A stretch of 64,000 nucleotides of DNA from Paraburkholderia solitsugae. Lineage in GTDB: Bacteria; Pseudomonadota; Gammaproteobacteria; Burkholderiales; Burkholderiaceae. Both the position numbers and the translations under genes were made by a program. The DNA lies in the NCBI RefSeq assembly GCF_013177695.1, contig NZ_WOEY01000101.1, positions 62,001 through 126,000 of the forward strand. Direction: 5' to 3'. This document shows, in pieces, positions 8,457-17,140 of the stretch (its first letter is position 1; each line of letters starts with the position of its first letter). The notes under the pieces are model-generated. The model worked only from the letters and a program-made list of their open reading frames with translations. It was not told where the DNA came from and ran no database searches.

Positions 8457-9056
8457 ATGACAGATTGCCTCTTTGCGGCGCCCGATCTCATCGCGGATGC
8501 CCAAGCCCGATTCGACGCGCTGACGAATTACGAGGCGACGGTCCGGTCGACACCGTACGCAGGCGTTCCGGTCGACGTCCGCTATTGCTACTGCAAGCCG
8601 GGATTCATCCGGATGGACTTCATCCGCCCGCATGCCGGCGCCGTCCTCACCTACAATCCGGAGACGGGCAAGGTGACGCTCTGGCCATTCGGCTTTCATA
8701 CGTTCCCGCGGCTTGCGCTCGCACCCGACAATCCCTTGATTCAAGGCCCGAACGCTCACCGTATCGATCGCTCCGATATCGGCGCGCTGCTGGGGAATGT
8801 CCGTGAACTTCAGCGCCATGGCAAGACCCAAATCGTGGGCCACGAGGCGGTTGGCTCGCGCCACGCCGTACATCTTGTCATCTCGGGCGCGCCGGAGCAC
8901 GACGCGGCCGGCGATGGCTGCTATCAACTGTGGCTCGACGTGATGACCGGTCTGCCGATCAAGGTGATCCGCGCAAACGGGCGCGGCGAAATGATCGAAA
9001 CAGTGCTGATGGAAGACCTTCGCGTCGATTTGCCTGAAATCGAGGCGTTTCTATAG
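8457..9056 (+). CDS. LolA/DUF1571-like protein, copy A
   Basis: Protein of 199 residues with the pattern of the DUF1571/LolA-like fold: TNYEATVRSTPY, VRYCYCKPGFIRMDF, a run of strands ending GEMIETVLMEDLRV. Family members are usually exported lipoprotein-carrier-like proteins of unknown function, but no signal peptide is visible here. The start at 8457 has no Shine-Dalgarno and sits 8 bases after the stop of the SDR remnant, so translation may depend on coupling. A second copy lies at 45553. The family name is from memory and moderately certain. Confidence 0.65.
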   Translation: MTDCLFAAPDLIADAQARFDALTNYEATVRSTPYAGVPVDVRYCYCKPGFIRMDFIRPHAGAVLTYNPETGKVTLWPFGFHTFPRLALAPDNPLIQGPNAHRIDRSDIGALLGNVRELQRHGKTQIVGHEAVGSRHAVHLVISGAPEHDAAGDGCYQLWLDVMTGLPIKVIRANGRGEMIETVLMEDLRVDLPEIEAFL

Positions 9057-9287
9057 CCTTTGCGCATGCTTGCGCATTTGCGCGCCGCACAAAAACGGCC
9101 ACGGGAGCGCGTCAGGGTGTCGCGCTAGAGAACCCGATGCCGAGGCAGGACCCAACGGTATCCTAATCGTTACTACCGATGTGGGGCGCTCCGAGCGAAT
9201 GCTATTGTTGTCTGTGCATTCTTAATTGCTGCACTGTATGTGGCAAATGTTGCTCCACGATCGCACATAAGCATCGGAGAACAGACA

Positions 9288-10553
9288 ATGTCCAACAGCA
9301 ATACGGGGCGGAACCCGTACCGCGTCATCCGTATCGGTACGACAATGGCGGCACTCGGTCTCGCAGTGTCGGCCTACGCGGCGGGAGACCCCGTCAAGAT
9401 CGGGGTGATCGGGGAGGAATCGGCGGTGGCCGGCGCGTCGATCACCAAGGCCGCTCAGCTCGCGGCGGACGAAATCAATGCGCACGGCGGCGTCGACGGC
9501 AGGCCGATCCAGATCATCGCTTACGACGACCACTCGTCGGCTTCCGACGGGGTGCGCGCGTTCCAGCGTGCCGCCACCCAGGACAAGGTCGTGGCCGTGA
9601 TCGGCAGCTACATCAGCGAGGTGGCGCTCGCGATGGAACCTTGGTCAGCGCGCCTCAAGATGCCTTTCATTACGCCGGGTGCGGCAAGCAACGATATCTC
9701 CAAGCAGGTCCACGACGACTACGATCATTACAAGTACACCTTCCACGGCTGGATGACTTCGGCCTTCATCGCCCAGTCGATCTGCGACTTCTCGCATGAC
9801 GTCCTGGTCGGCCAGTTCAAGATGAAGACAACGGTCGTGATGAGCGAGGATGCCGCATGGACCAAGCCGCTCGACGAGCGCTTCCTCGAATGCCTGCCGA
9901 AAGCAGGGCTCAAGGTGCTCGATCACATCCGCTTCAATCCGGATACGACAGACTTCACGCCGATCTACAACCAGATCGAAAGCAAGCATCCCGATACGAT
10001 CACCACCGGCATCAGCCACGTGGGGGTGCAGCCTACGGTGCAGTGGCATGACCAGCAGGTGCCGATTCCGCTGGCCGGACAGAGTTCGCAGGCCACGACC
10101 ACCAGCTTCTGGAAAGACACCAACGGCGCGACCGAAGGTGTCATCACGGCCTCCGCCGCCGCTCCCGGTGTGGCGATTACGCCGAAGACGGTGCCCTTCG
10201 TCGATGCATACACCAAGCAGTTCGGCGTGTCGCCGGCCTATTGCGGCTTCACGAGCTACGACCTGGTTTACATCCTCGCGGACGCGATCAGGCGCAACAA
10301 GGGCGCGACGGATCCGGACAAGATGGTCGATGCGCTCGAGAAGACCGATTACATCGGGACGATCGGCCGCTGGCAGTTCTACGGCCGCAACGACCCATTC
10401 ACCCACGCGCTGAAATACGGTCCGGGCTACATCACCGGCATCGACCTGCAATGGCAGGATGGCAAGCAAGTCGCGATCTGGCCGAAAGCCCTGGCCAACG
10501 GAACCGTGAAGTTCCCGTCCTTCATCAAGCTGCAGCAGGCAAGCGCCAACTAG
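9288..10553 (+). CDS. Branched-chain-type ABC transporter substrate-binding protein
   Basis: Periplasmic binding protein of the Leu/Ile/Val-binding (HAAT) family, 421 residues. It has a signal peptide of about 32 residues ending in SAYA and then the family start VKIGVIGEESAVAGASITKAAQ-like segment, followed by two-lobe signatures such as IIAYDDHSSASDG. A GGAG site lies about 9 bases upstream of the ATG. It heads the ABC importer operon. HAAT importers in catabolic clusters often carry aromatic or short organic acids rather than amino acids; the substrate here is probably that of the neighbouring carboxylase pathway. Confidence 0.9.
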   Translation: MSNSNTGRNPYRVIRIGTTMAALGLAVSAYAAGDPVKIGVIGEESAVAGASITKAAQLAADEINAHGGVDGRPIQIIAYDDHSSASDGVRAFQRAATQDKVVAVIGSYISEVALAMEPWSARLKMPFITPGAASNDISKQVHDDYDHYKYTFHGWMTSAFIAQSICDFSHDVLVGQFKMKTTVVMSEDAAWTKPLDERFLECLPKAGLKVLDHIRFNPDTTDFTPIYNQIESKHPDTITTGISHVGVQPTVQWHDQQVPIPLAGQSSQATTTSFWKDTNGATEGVITASAAAPGVAITPKTVPFVDAYTKQFGVSPAYCGFTSYDLVYILADAIRRNKGATDPDKMVDALEKTDYIGTIGRWQFYGRNDPFTHALKYGPGYITGIDLQWQDGKQVAIWPKALANGTVKFPSFIKLQQASAN

Positions 10554-10562
10554 TTGCACAAC

Positions 10563-10610
10563 GTAGATAAGGTAGATAAGGCCGGGCGCCGGGATTGTCC
10601 AGGATCCCGG
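10563..10610 (+). terminator. Tandem 9-mer and attenuator-like hairpin
   Basis: A tandem duplication of GTAGATAAG (10563-10580) is followed by a 7-bp stem (CCGGGAT at 10589-10595, ATCCCGG at 10604-10610) in the 108-bp gap after the binding-protein gene. A hairpin here would lower expression of the permease genes relative to the abundant binding protein, as is common in ABC operons. No T tract follows. Confidence 0.4.
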
Positions 10611-10661
10611 TCGCATCTCAGGCAACGGATTCCGGCCCTTAGCCGAACCAAAGGGTAGCGT

Positions 10662-11537
10662 ATGGTCTGGCTGCAAATTCTCATCGACGGCTTTGCCATC
10701 AGTTCTCTGTATGCACTGGGCGCGATCGGCTTCACGCTGATTTTCGGCGTATCCGGTGTCCTGAACCTGGCGCACGGCGGCGTGATGCTGGTTGCGGCGT
10801 TGATGGGCTGGATGTTGGCCGGCGAGGCCGGCCTCGGCACCTGGCTCGGCACGCTGCTCGGCGTCCTCGCCGGCCTGATCGCGGCGTACGTCACCTATCT
10901 GATGGTCGTGCGGCCGATTCAGCGTTCCTCCGCCATTCCGCGCGAGGAGAAAGAGATTTTCGTCCTGACCGGCACACTGCTGTGGGGCATCATGATCCAG
11001 CAGGGCATGGCCTACATCTTCACCGACAACCCGGTGACGATGCGCCCCCTGTTCCCGGGCGTCGCGACCATTGCGGGCGTGCGTACGCCACTCAACGAGG
11101 TGATGATCGCTGTCGTTTGCTGGGTCGTAATCGGCCTGCTCTGGTTTTTCGTCAATCGCACGCGGGTCGGCAAGGCGCTGCTCGCCGCATCGATGAATCC
11201 GCGCGGGCTGACATTGCTCGGCTTCGAGCTCTCCCGCGTCTATTTGCTCGCGTGGACCCTGTACGGTGTGCTCGCAGGCGTCGCAGGCGTGCTGCTTGCG
11301 TCCTTCCTTGGTGTCAGTTCCAACAACACGGGCCAGCTCACGGCAAGCGCTTTTTCGATCGTGGTGCTGGGCGGGCTGGGCAGTGTGTCGGGCTCCCTGA
11401 TGGCCGCGTATGTGGTCGGCTATCTCGAGACCATCACCGCCTATCTCATCGCACCGACGCTGCGCCCCATGCCCGCGCTCGTGCTCCTGGTGCTGGTCGT
11501 CTATCTGCGGCCGCAGGGCTTCCTGGGGCGGCGCTAG
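10662..11537 (+). CDS. livH: Branched-chain-type ABC permease (LivH)
   Basis: Inner-membrane permease of 291 residues with eight or more hydrophobic segments. It starts with the LivH-type segment LQILIDGFAISSLYALGAIG and contains FGVSGVLNLAHGG and ASAFSIVVLGGLGSVSGS, which mark the family. It pairs with the LivM-type permease 12 bases downstream. Length is normal. It is part of the importer operon from 9288 to 13957. Confidence 0.92.
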   Translation: MVWLQILIDGFAISSLYALGAIGFTLIFGVSGVLNLAHGGVMLVAALMGWMLAGEAGLGTWLGTLLGVLAGLIAAYVTYLMVVRPIQRSSAIPREEKEIFVLTGTLLWGIMIQQGMAYIFTDNPVTMRPLFPGVATIAGVRTPLNEVMIAVVCWVVIGLLWFFVNRTRVGKALLAASMNPRGLTLLGFELSRVYLLAWTLYGVLAGVAGVLLASFLGVSSNNTGQLTASAFSIVVLGGLGSVSGSLMAAYVVGYLETITAYLIAPTLRPMPALVLLVLVVYLRPQGFLGRR

Positions 11538-11549
11538 CCGGAGGGCACA

Positions 11550-12476
11550 GTGACCAACCTTGTTCGCTCCCGGATGCTATGGGCCGCCGTATTGCTAGCG
11601 GTCGCGGCGGCCACGCTGCCCTGGTGGGTGTCCGGCTATATCCTGGGCATCCTCACTGTCGCCTATTACTTCAGCGTGTTTTCGATGGCTTGGGACCTGC
11701 TGTTCGGCTTCGCCGGCGAGGTCAACTTCGGTCCCACTTTCCTTATTGGTCTCGGCGCCTATACGGCCGCGATACTCGACGCGCGGTGGGGGCCACCGAT
11801 TCTCGTCTGCATCGTCGCCGGCGGCCTTGTCGCGCTGGTCGGGGGGCTACTGTTGGCGGTGCCTGCGCTGCGCTTGCGCGGCCCGTATTTCGGTCTGATC
11901 ACACTGGTCGCGGTGCTGTTGCTGCAGAACGCTATCGTGATCTTCGCGGGTATCACGGGCGACGAGATCGGCATGACCGTGCCTGACGTCATGTCCGTCA
12001 GCGCGGAGCAAAACTACTGGTATGCGCTCGCGTTTCTTGTGGTGTGCGCGATCATTCTGTTCGGCCTGTCGCGCTCGGCGATCGGCCTCATCCTGCAGGC
12101 GAGTGGTCAGGACGCCATCGGTGCGCAGGCGCTCGGCTTCAACGTGACCAAGCACAAGCTTGCGGCCTTTTGCATCAGCGCGGTGTTCTCCGGTGTCGCC
12201 GGTGCGATGTTGGTGTTCTACCAGGGCACGGCTTCCGTCAGCACGGTAGTGGACCTGGGCGTGGGCGTGCAGATCATCATTGCCGCTGTGCTTGGAGGCC
12301 GTCGCACCATCCTGGGCGCGGTGCTCGGCGCTGTGTTCCTGATCGTGGCCGGCGAGTTCCTGCGGCCGTTGGGCCAGATCAATACCTTCGTGGTCGCAGC
12401 CTTGGCGCTAGCGGTCATCCTGTTCTTTCCAGACGGTCTGCTCGGCAACCTGCTGCGCGTGAGAGAGCGCGAATGA
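11550..12476 (+). CDS. livM: Branched-chain-type ABC permease (LivM)
   Basis: Second inner-membrane permease, 308 residues, with about nine hydrophobic segments and the LivM motifs FAGEVNFGPTFLIGLGAYTA and QIIIAAVLGGRRTILG. The start is a GTG at 11550 with GGAGGG 6 bases upstream. Its stop overlaps the ATG of the fused ATPase gene (ATGA), so the two are translationally coupled. Confidence 0.92.
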   Translation: MTNLVRSRMLWAAVLLAVAAATLPWWVSGYILGILTVAYYFSVFSMAWDLLFGFAGEVNFGPTFLIGLGAYTAAILDARWGPPILVCIVAGGLVALVGGLLLAVPALRLRGPYFGLITLVAVLLLQNAIVIFAGITGDEIGMTVPDVMSVSAEQNYWYALAFLVVCAIILFGLSRSAIGLILQASGQDAIGAQALGFNVTKHKLAAFCISAVFSGVAGAMLVFYQGTASVSTVVDLGVGVQIIIAAVLGGRRTILGAVLGAVFLIVAGEFLRPLGQINTFVVAALALAVILFFPDGLLGNLLRVRERE

Positions 12477-13957
12477 GCGAAGCCTCCCGCCTCTCGGTAC
12501 GCGGCCTGACCAAGCGTTTCGGCGGCCTGGTCGCGGTCAAGGACATCGGCTTTGACATCGAGGCCGGCGAGATCCTCGGGCTCATCGGCCCGAATGGGTC
12601 CGGCAAGTCGACCGTGATGAAGCTGATCATGGGCATTGAGCGGCCCAATGCCGGCTCCGTCAAAGTGGACGGCACGGAGATGGCGGGCTGGGCGCCGCAC
12701 CGAATTGCCCGGGCAGGCGTGGGCATCGTCTTTCAACACTCGCGCCCCCTGCATCGGCAGACGGTGCTCGAGCACATCAAGCTGGCGCTCCTGCCCGACT
12801 CATTAATCAAGCTCGTCGCCGATCCGCATGTCAACCGCCGTGCCCGCGAAATCGCCGAGCGCGTCGAGCTTGGCGCAGTGATGCATCGTCATCCCGCAAC
12901 CCTGCCGTTCGCGGATCTGCGCCGCATGGAGATGGCGAAGGCGATCGCCCGCGATCCCAAGGTCGTGCTGGTTGATGAGCCATTCGCCGGGCTTACCTTG
13001 GCAGAGTCGGAGTCGTTCGCCGCGCTGATCCGCAGTTTTCGCGCCGAGGGCCGCGCTGTGCTGCTGGTGGACCATAACGTCAAGAGTGTGGCCGCGTTGG
13101 TCGACAGGGCGCTTGCGATGTATCTGGGCGAGCAGATTGCGGAGGGTACGGCCGAACAGGTGATGCAGAACGAGACGGTGCGGCGGGTGTATCTGGGCGG
13201 CAAGATCGAGACAAGGGAGCGGGCGCGTAGCGAGGTGGTCAGCAAGCCAGCGATTCTCGAGGTGGAGGACCTCGGCGTGCTGTATGGCAAGGCGCGGGCG
13301 CTCGACGGCGTCAGCCTTCATGTGCGCGAAGGGGAATTCGTCTCGGTGGTGGGACTGAATGGCGCCGGCAAGACGACGCTGTTCAATGCCATTTCGGGGT
13401 TCGTGCCTTACCAGGGCGCGATCCGTTTCGGCGGACAGAATTTGCGAGGGATGAGCGGTGCAGCGATTGCGCGCGCGGGCGTGGTGCAATGTCCGGAGAC
13501 CCGTGAGCTCTTTAGCGACATGACGGTGCGTGAGAACCTGGACCTTGGCGGATACCATCTCGCCGAAGCTGCGCGTTCGGATCAGTTGACGTGGCTCTTC
13601 GAGTTGTTTCCGATTTTGAAGTCGCGGCAGCGTCAGACGGCGCGCACGTTGTCAGGTGGCGAGCAGCAGATGTTGGCGATTGCCCGCGCGCTGATGATGC
13701 AACCCAGGCTGCTGATCCTGGATGAGCCGACCTTGGGGCTTGCGCCGGTGATCCTGGAGCAATTGTCGAAGGCGCTGGAGTCATTGCAGCGGACGACGCC
13801 GATTACGGTGTTGCTGGGCGAGCAGAACGTCACCTTTGCGTTGCCGCATGCTGACCGGGTGTACGTACTGGAGCATGGCCGGATCGTGTGGGAGGGCGAT
13901 CCGTCGAGCTTTGAGCGGGAGATGGGACGCGGCTACCTGGAAACTGTGCCGGTCTGA
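12473..13957 (+). CDS. livGF: Fused LivG-LivF tandem ABC ATPase
   Basis: One 494-residue frame holds both ATPases that are normally separate LivG and LivF proteins. Domain 1 (about 7-245): Walker A GPNGSGKST (39-47), Q-loop Q88, Walker B VVLVDEP (164-170). Its signature segment is LPFADLRRMEMA (144-155) in place of an LSGGQ-type motif. Domain 2 (about 260-494): Walker A GLNGAGKTT (294-302), intact signature LSGGEQQ (393-399), Walker B LLILDEP. The start at 12473 overlaps the livM stop; the frame is open further upstream but that is antisense-like noise over livM. The last 171 bases are copied at 46211-46381. Confidence 0.9.
   Translation: MSEASRLSVRGLTKRFGGLVAVKDIGFDIEAGEILGLIGPNGSGKSTVMKLIMGIERPNAGSVKVDGTEMAGWAPHRIARAGVGIVFQHSRPLHRQTVLEHIKLALLPDSLIKLVADPHVNRRAREIAERVELGAVMHRHPATLPFADLRRMEMAKAIARDPKVVLVDEPFAGLTLAESESFAALIRSFRAEGRAVLLVDHNVKSVAALVDRALAMYLGEQIAEGTAEQVMQNETVRRVYLGGKIETRERARSEVVSKPAILEVEDLGVLYGKARALDGVSLHVREGEFVSVVGLNGAGKTTLFNAISGFVPYQGAIRFGGQNLRGMSGAAIARAGVVQCPETRELFSDMTVRENLDLGGYHLAEAARSDQLTWLFELFPILKSRQRQTARTLSGGEQQMLAIARALMMQPRLLILDEPTLGLAPVILEQLSKALESLQRTTPITVLLGEQNVTFALPHADRVYVLEHGRIVWEGDPSSFEREMGRGYLETVPV
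13779..13949 (+). repeat. livF 3' segment duplicated at 46211-46381
   Basis: These 171 bases, ending 8 bases before the livGF stop, recur without a difference that I can find at 46211-46381, directly after the second copy of the long repeat and in the same orientation. Confidence 0.9.
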
Positions 13958-14171
13958 TTCGGCGGCAATGCCTGGTAAAGCATGTGGCGCCCCCGATGTC
14001 GGCCGGCTGCCGGGCAGCGCGAACGGGTCGAGAGCCAGGCAGCGTTCGGCTTCACGCAGGAATCGCTGTCGCCTCTCGCGAAGGTGGCTTGTTCGGCAGT
14101 GAGCGGGCCTATCACTGTCGATGGACGAACGTCGGCTTCGGCCGATGATTTTCGGGCTTTGCCGGCGACGC
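13958..14171. other. Gap after livGF, nothing recognised
   Basis: About 210 bases between the livGF stop and the P450 remnant. No gene, strong hairpin or repeat was recognised. Confidence 0.3.
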
Positions 14172-14586
14172 TTACCCCCTCCGATTCACCCGAAGGCTCG
14201 CGAGCCCGCGGTAGACCGGATTCCTGTTCCAGCGCGGCTTCGCCTCCACGAGTTCCAGCTCCGGCCAACGTGCGAGAACAGGCGCTGGAAGGGACACAGC
14301 GCCTGACGCGCCCCTTCGCTGCCCCGCATGACCCAACCTCCCGTGCGGCGCGCGGAGTAGAGGGGATCGCGCAGCACGCTCTCTACATCCTCGCGTCTCG
14401 TGAGCAACCAGGCGCCGCCGAAAAACTCCTCGCTCCAGTGAATCGGGCCAGCTTCGCGCAGTGCACGATATGCGGGGTAGGGATCGTTCAGGAAAGCGGC
14501 GTCGACAATGGGGCGGCAGTGGCGGCTGATACTGCGGCGGCCTCGGCGCGCAGCGAGGCAAGGGGGACGATGGCAATGGGTTTCAT
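14172..14586 (-). pseudogene. Cytochrome P450 remnant with deletion and frameshifts
   Basis: Read on the minus strand, the first frame gives a plausible P450 start (MKPIAIVPLASLRAEA). A shift of frame then gives DPYPAYRALREAGPIHWSEE and LLTRREDVESVLRDPLYSAR, the N-terminal part of a bacterial P450. After FQRLFS the sequence jumps in another frame to LELVEAKPRWNRNPVYRG, which is the usual C-terminal end. The I-helix, ExxR and heme-cysteine regions are missing, so about 280 residues are deleted. It cannot make an active enzyme. It lies next to the TauD-type gene. Confidence 0.75.
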
Positions 14587-14611
14587 GATTATTCCGTTCT
14601 ACGTAGCTTTT

Positions 14612-15496
14612 TCAGGCGCTTGGCGCCTGACCGGCGATGGTGACGCGCTGCCCATAGCGGTTGAGCGGGTAGTAGTCCCAGACCGCGTGATGTTGTGTGC
14701 ATCGGTTGTCCCAGAGCACCATGGAGTTCTGCGTCCAGGGGATCCGACAGATGAGTGACGGGGTTATCTCGATCATTCGGTAGAGCATCTCGAGCAAGCA
14801 CCTGCTCTCGTAGCCGGTGAGCTGAACGATATGCGAAGTAAAGCCCGGATTGACGAACAGCAGCTTGCGGCCGGTCTCGGGATGCCGCACCACGATCGGG
14901 TGTTCGGCGGTCGGGAAACCGCCTTCGGGCACTTTGTGTCGATAGCGGCCAGCGTAAGGAATGGCGCCGTCGTGAATGGCGGTCATGCCCTCGAGCAAAC
15001 TCTTGAGTCGATCCGACAGCATGTCGTAGGCGAGGTACATGTTGGCGAACATGGTGTCGCCGCCGATGCCTCCCTCCGGCATCTGCGTGACGTAGAGCAT
15101 TGAGCCCATTGGCGGTTCGGCATCGCACGACACATCCGTGTGCCAGCCTTCGCCTGCCACTGTCTTCGAGTGCTTGCCAGCCTTGACCTCGAAGATCTCC
15201 GGGTCCTTGCCGGGTTTTACGGCGTTGAGCGGATGCACGTGCAACGCGCCGAAGCGCCGGCCGAGACGCTTGTGCTGCTCGGGCGTCATCTGCTGGTCGC
15301 GGAAGATGACGACCAGATTCTCCAGCCACGCATGACGGATCTCGTCGAGCTGTTGATCCGAGAGTTCGGTGGACAGATCCACGCCGCTGATTTCCGCGCC
15401 GATCGTGTGCGTCAGCGGCTTGACGCTGATGGTTTCGTAGTGCCGGCGAGGGCGGTTGTTCCACGCCTCAATGGCGTTCAATCCATAGTCATTCAT
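14612..15496 (-). CDS. TauD/TfdA-family 2-oxoglutarate dioxygenase
   Basis: Fe(II)/2-oxoglutarate-dependent dioxygenase of 294 residues. Iron ligands H119-x-D121 (GWHTDVS) and H269/H270 (TQHHAVWDY), and R284 (YGQRVTIAG) for 2-oxoglutarate, are all present. Relatives oxidise taurine or split aryloxy-acids such as 2,4-D. The start at 15496 has AGGAAG 6 bases upstream and lies inside the end of the acyl-CoA synthetase gene (8-bp overlap), so the two are coupled. Coupling to a CoA ligase points to an organic-acid substrate; the exact one is unknown. Confidence 0.9.
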   Translation of the reverse strand: MNDYGLNAIEAWNNRPRRHYETISVKPLTHTIGAEISGVDLSTELSDQQLDEIRHAWLENLVVIFRDQQMTPEQHKRLGRRFGALHVHPLNAVKPGKDPEIFEVKAGKHSKTVAGEGWHTDVSCDAEPPMGSMLYVTQMPEGGIGGDTMFANMYLAYDMLSDRLKSLLEGMTAIHDGAIPYAGRYRHKVPEGGFPTAEHPIVVRHPETGRKLLFVNPGFTSHIVQLTGYESRCLLEMLYRMIEITPSLICRIPWTQNSMVLWDNRCTQHHAVWDYYPLNRYGQRVTIAGQAPSA

Positions 15497-17078
15497 TGGT
15501 TGCTTCCTTTCGTGATGCCAGGTAGGTGTCTCGTAGGGTGTTCTTCGTGACCTTGCCCGCGCCGTTGCGCGGTAGCGCGTCGACAAACTCCACCAGGCGC
15601 GGCTTCTTATAGCTGGCGATGCGCTCTGCGCAGTGGCGCTGCAGTTCTTCGGCCGTGGTCGTCGTGCCGGTGCGCGTGACGACGAAGGCCGCGACCGTCT
15701 CGCCCCACTCGGCGTCAGGCAGCCCCAGCACCGCGACTTCCGACACTGCGCCATGACTGATAAGAGCATCTTCGACTTCGCGCGAGTAGACGTTGAAACC
15801 GCCCGAGATGATCATGTCCTTGTTGCGGCCAACGATGTACAGGAAGCCGGCCTTGTCGAAGTAGCCGAGATCGCCCGTGTAGTACCAGCCGTTACGTACC
15901 GTTTCGGCGAGCAGTTCGGGCCGGCGCCAGAATTGCACCTCACCGATGCCACGATATTCGATCGTGATTTCACCGATCTCGTCCGGCGGCAGCGCGGCGC
16001 CGCCGGTATCGCGGATCACGATGTGTACGTTGGCCGTCGGCCGTCCGCAAGACAGCAAGCGGTGCTCGTGCACCCCATCACCGGCCAGATGATCGTCTGG
16101 GTACAACACGGTCAGCGGTTGCGCCGCCTCTGTCATGCCGTACTGTTGGCGCAGGATCGGCCCGAACGCGGCGATCGCACGCTTGATGAGCGCGGGCGGC
16201 GTCGGTGCCGTACCGTAGTGGATGCGCCGCAACGATGACAGGTCCGCCTTCGCGCCGTCTTCCACTGCGTCGACCAGGCGGTTCAGCATCGTGGGCACGA
16301 GCATGATATGGGTGATGCGGTACTGCTCGATCAGCGTGAGCATCGCCTCGACGTCGAACTTGTCTTCGATCACGTTGCGCGCCCCGCTCAGGTAGCAGGG
16401 CAGCAAATGGACTCCGGCCGCGTGCGTCAACGGGCCGACGTGCAGCATCGCGTCGTCCGGACCGAGCGAATACTCCATCGCGTCGAAATGATTGGTGAGG
16501 CGGGCTTGCCAGCGCGCCAGCGAGTAGGCCACCCCCTTGGGCTTGCCGGTCGTGCCCGAGGTATAGGCGAGGCGTATCAGATGTTCGGAGCCGACCTCGA
16601 TTGCGGGCGCTGTCTCGCCCGCGGTGCGGACAAATGTCTCGTAGTCGATCGTGCCCGGCGCCGACCATCCGAGCGCGATAACGTGTCTGAGCGACGGCAC
16701 CCTGGCTGACGACGGGCGGGCTGCGAGCCGCGCGCCGACGTCGCGGAACTCCGGGCCTACGATAACGACGGCTGCTTCGCAGTCGTTGAGGATATCCACC
16801 TGCTCATGCAGTGTGTGGCGGGCATTCAGCGGCACGTAGGTCAGCGCGGCCTTCTCCGCTCCGAAGAAGCTATCTACGGTCTCTTCCGAATTCGCAAGCA
16901 GTGCCGCGAGGCGCTCGCCGGGCTTCAGCCCGAGCGAAATCAGAGCGTTGGCCAGGCGGTTGCTGCGTCGTTCGACCTCATCGAACGTGATGTTGCGGCC
17001 CTGAAAGACGAGGGCGGTTCGGCTCGCGTGCTGGGCAGATGCCCAGGAGATCATGCGGCCCGCAATCTGAGTGCTCAT
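15489..17078 (-). CDS. Acyl-CoA synthetase (AMP-forming)
   Basis: Member of the ANL superfamily, 529 residues, which activates a carboxylic acid to its CoA thioester through an acyl-adenylate. Motifs: P-loop YTSGTTGKPKG, QQYGMTEAAQP, YTGDLGYFDKAGFLYIVG, the hinge GRNKDMIISGGFN and the C-terminal lysine in NGAGKVTKN. Length is normal. It is co-transcribed with the TauD-type dioxygenase and preceded by a candidate GntR operator at 17094. A second, different ligase is encoded at 26769. Confidence 0.9.
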   Translation of the reverse strand: MSTQIAGRMISWASAQHASRTALVFQGRNITFDEVERRSNRLANALISLGLKPGERLAALLANSEETVDSFFGAEKAALTYVPLNARHTLHEQVDILNDCEAAVVIVGPEFRDVGARLAARPSSARVPSLRHVIALGWSAPGTIDYETFVRTAGETAPAIEVGSEHLIRLAYTSGTTGKPKGVAYSLARWQARLTNHFDAMEYSLGPDDAMLHVGPLTHAAGVHLLPCYLSGARNVIEDKFDVEAMLTLIEQYRITHIMLVPTMLNRLVDAVEDGAKADLSSLRRIHYGTAPTPPALIKRAIAAFGPILRQQYGMTEAAQPLTVLYPDDHLAGDGVHEHRLLSCGRPTANVHIVIRDTGGAALPPDEIGEITIEYRGIGEVQFWRRPELLAETVRNGWYYTGDLGYFDKAGFLYIVGRNKDMIISGGFNVYSREVEDALISHGAVSEVAVLGLPDAEWGETVAAFVVTRTGTTTTAEELQRHCAERIASYKKPRLVEFVDALPRNGAGKVTKNTLRDTYLASRKEATNE

Positions 17079-17093
17079 ATAAAATTGTCCGAA

Positions 17094-17101
17094 TGTCTAC
17101 A
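17094..17101. promoter_or_regulatory. TGT-N2-ACA site upstream of acyl-CoA synthetase
   Basis: TGTCTACA in the context AATGTCTACACCAAT, 16 bases upstream of the synthetase start codon. It is one of four similar sites in the upstream regions of this cluster (also 17916, 19327 and 21213). GntR/FadR-type regulators bind short dyads of this kind. Confidence 0.45.
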
Positions 17102-17140
17102 CCAATAGGCGGCAAAACACCGGAAAACCGGTGCGGTATG

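Larger units (their letters stand above)
8241..9073 (+). repeat. Long direct repeat, copy A
   Basis: An 833-bp segment nearly identical to 45367-46169 in the same orientation. It carries a short SDR remnant and a LolA/DUF1571-like gene. By eye the 600-bp coding part differs at about 12 positions; copy B has an additional 30-bp deletion in the SDR remnant. The two copies enclose about 36 kb. Confidence 0.92.

Noticed and set aside
12044..12472. Upstream extension of the LivGF frame into livM
   Set aside because: The extension has Arg/Ala-rich noise typical of out-of-frame GC-rich DNA; the ATG at 12473 overlapping the livM stop starts exactly at the ABC domain.
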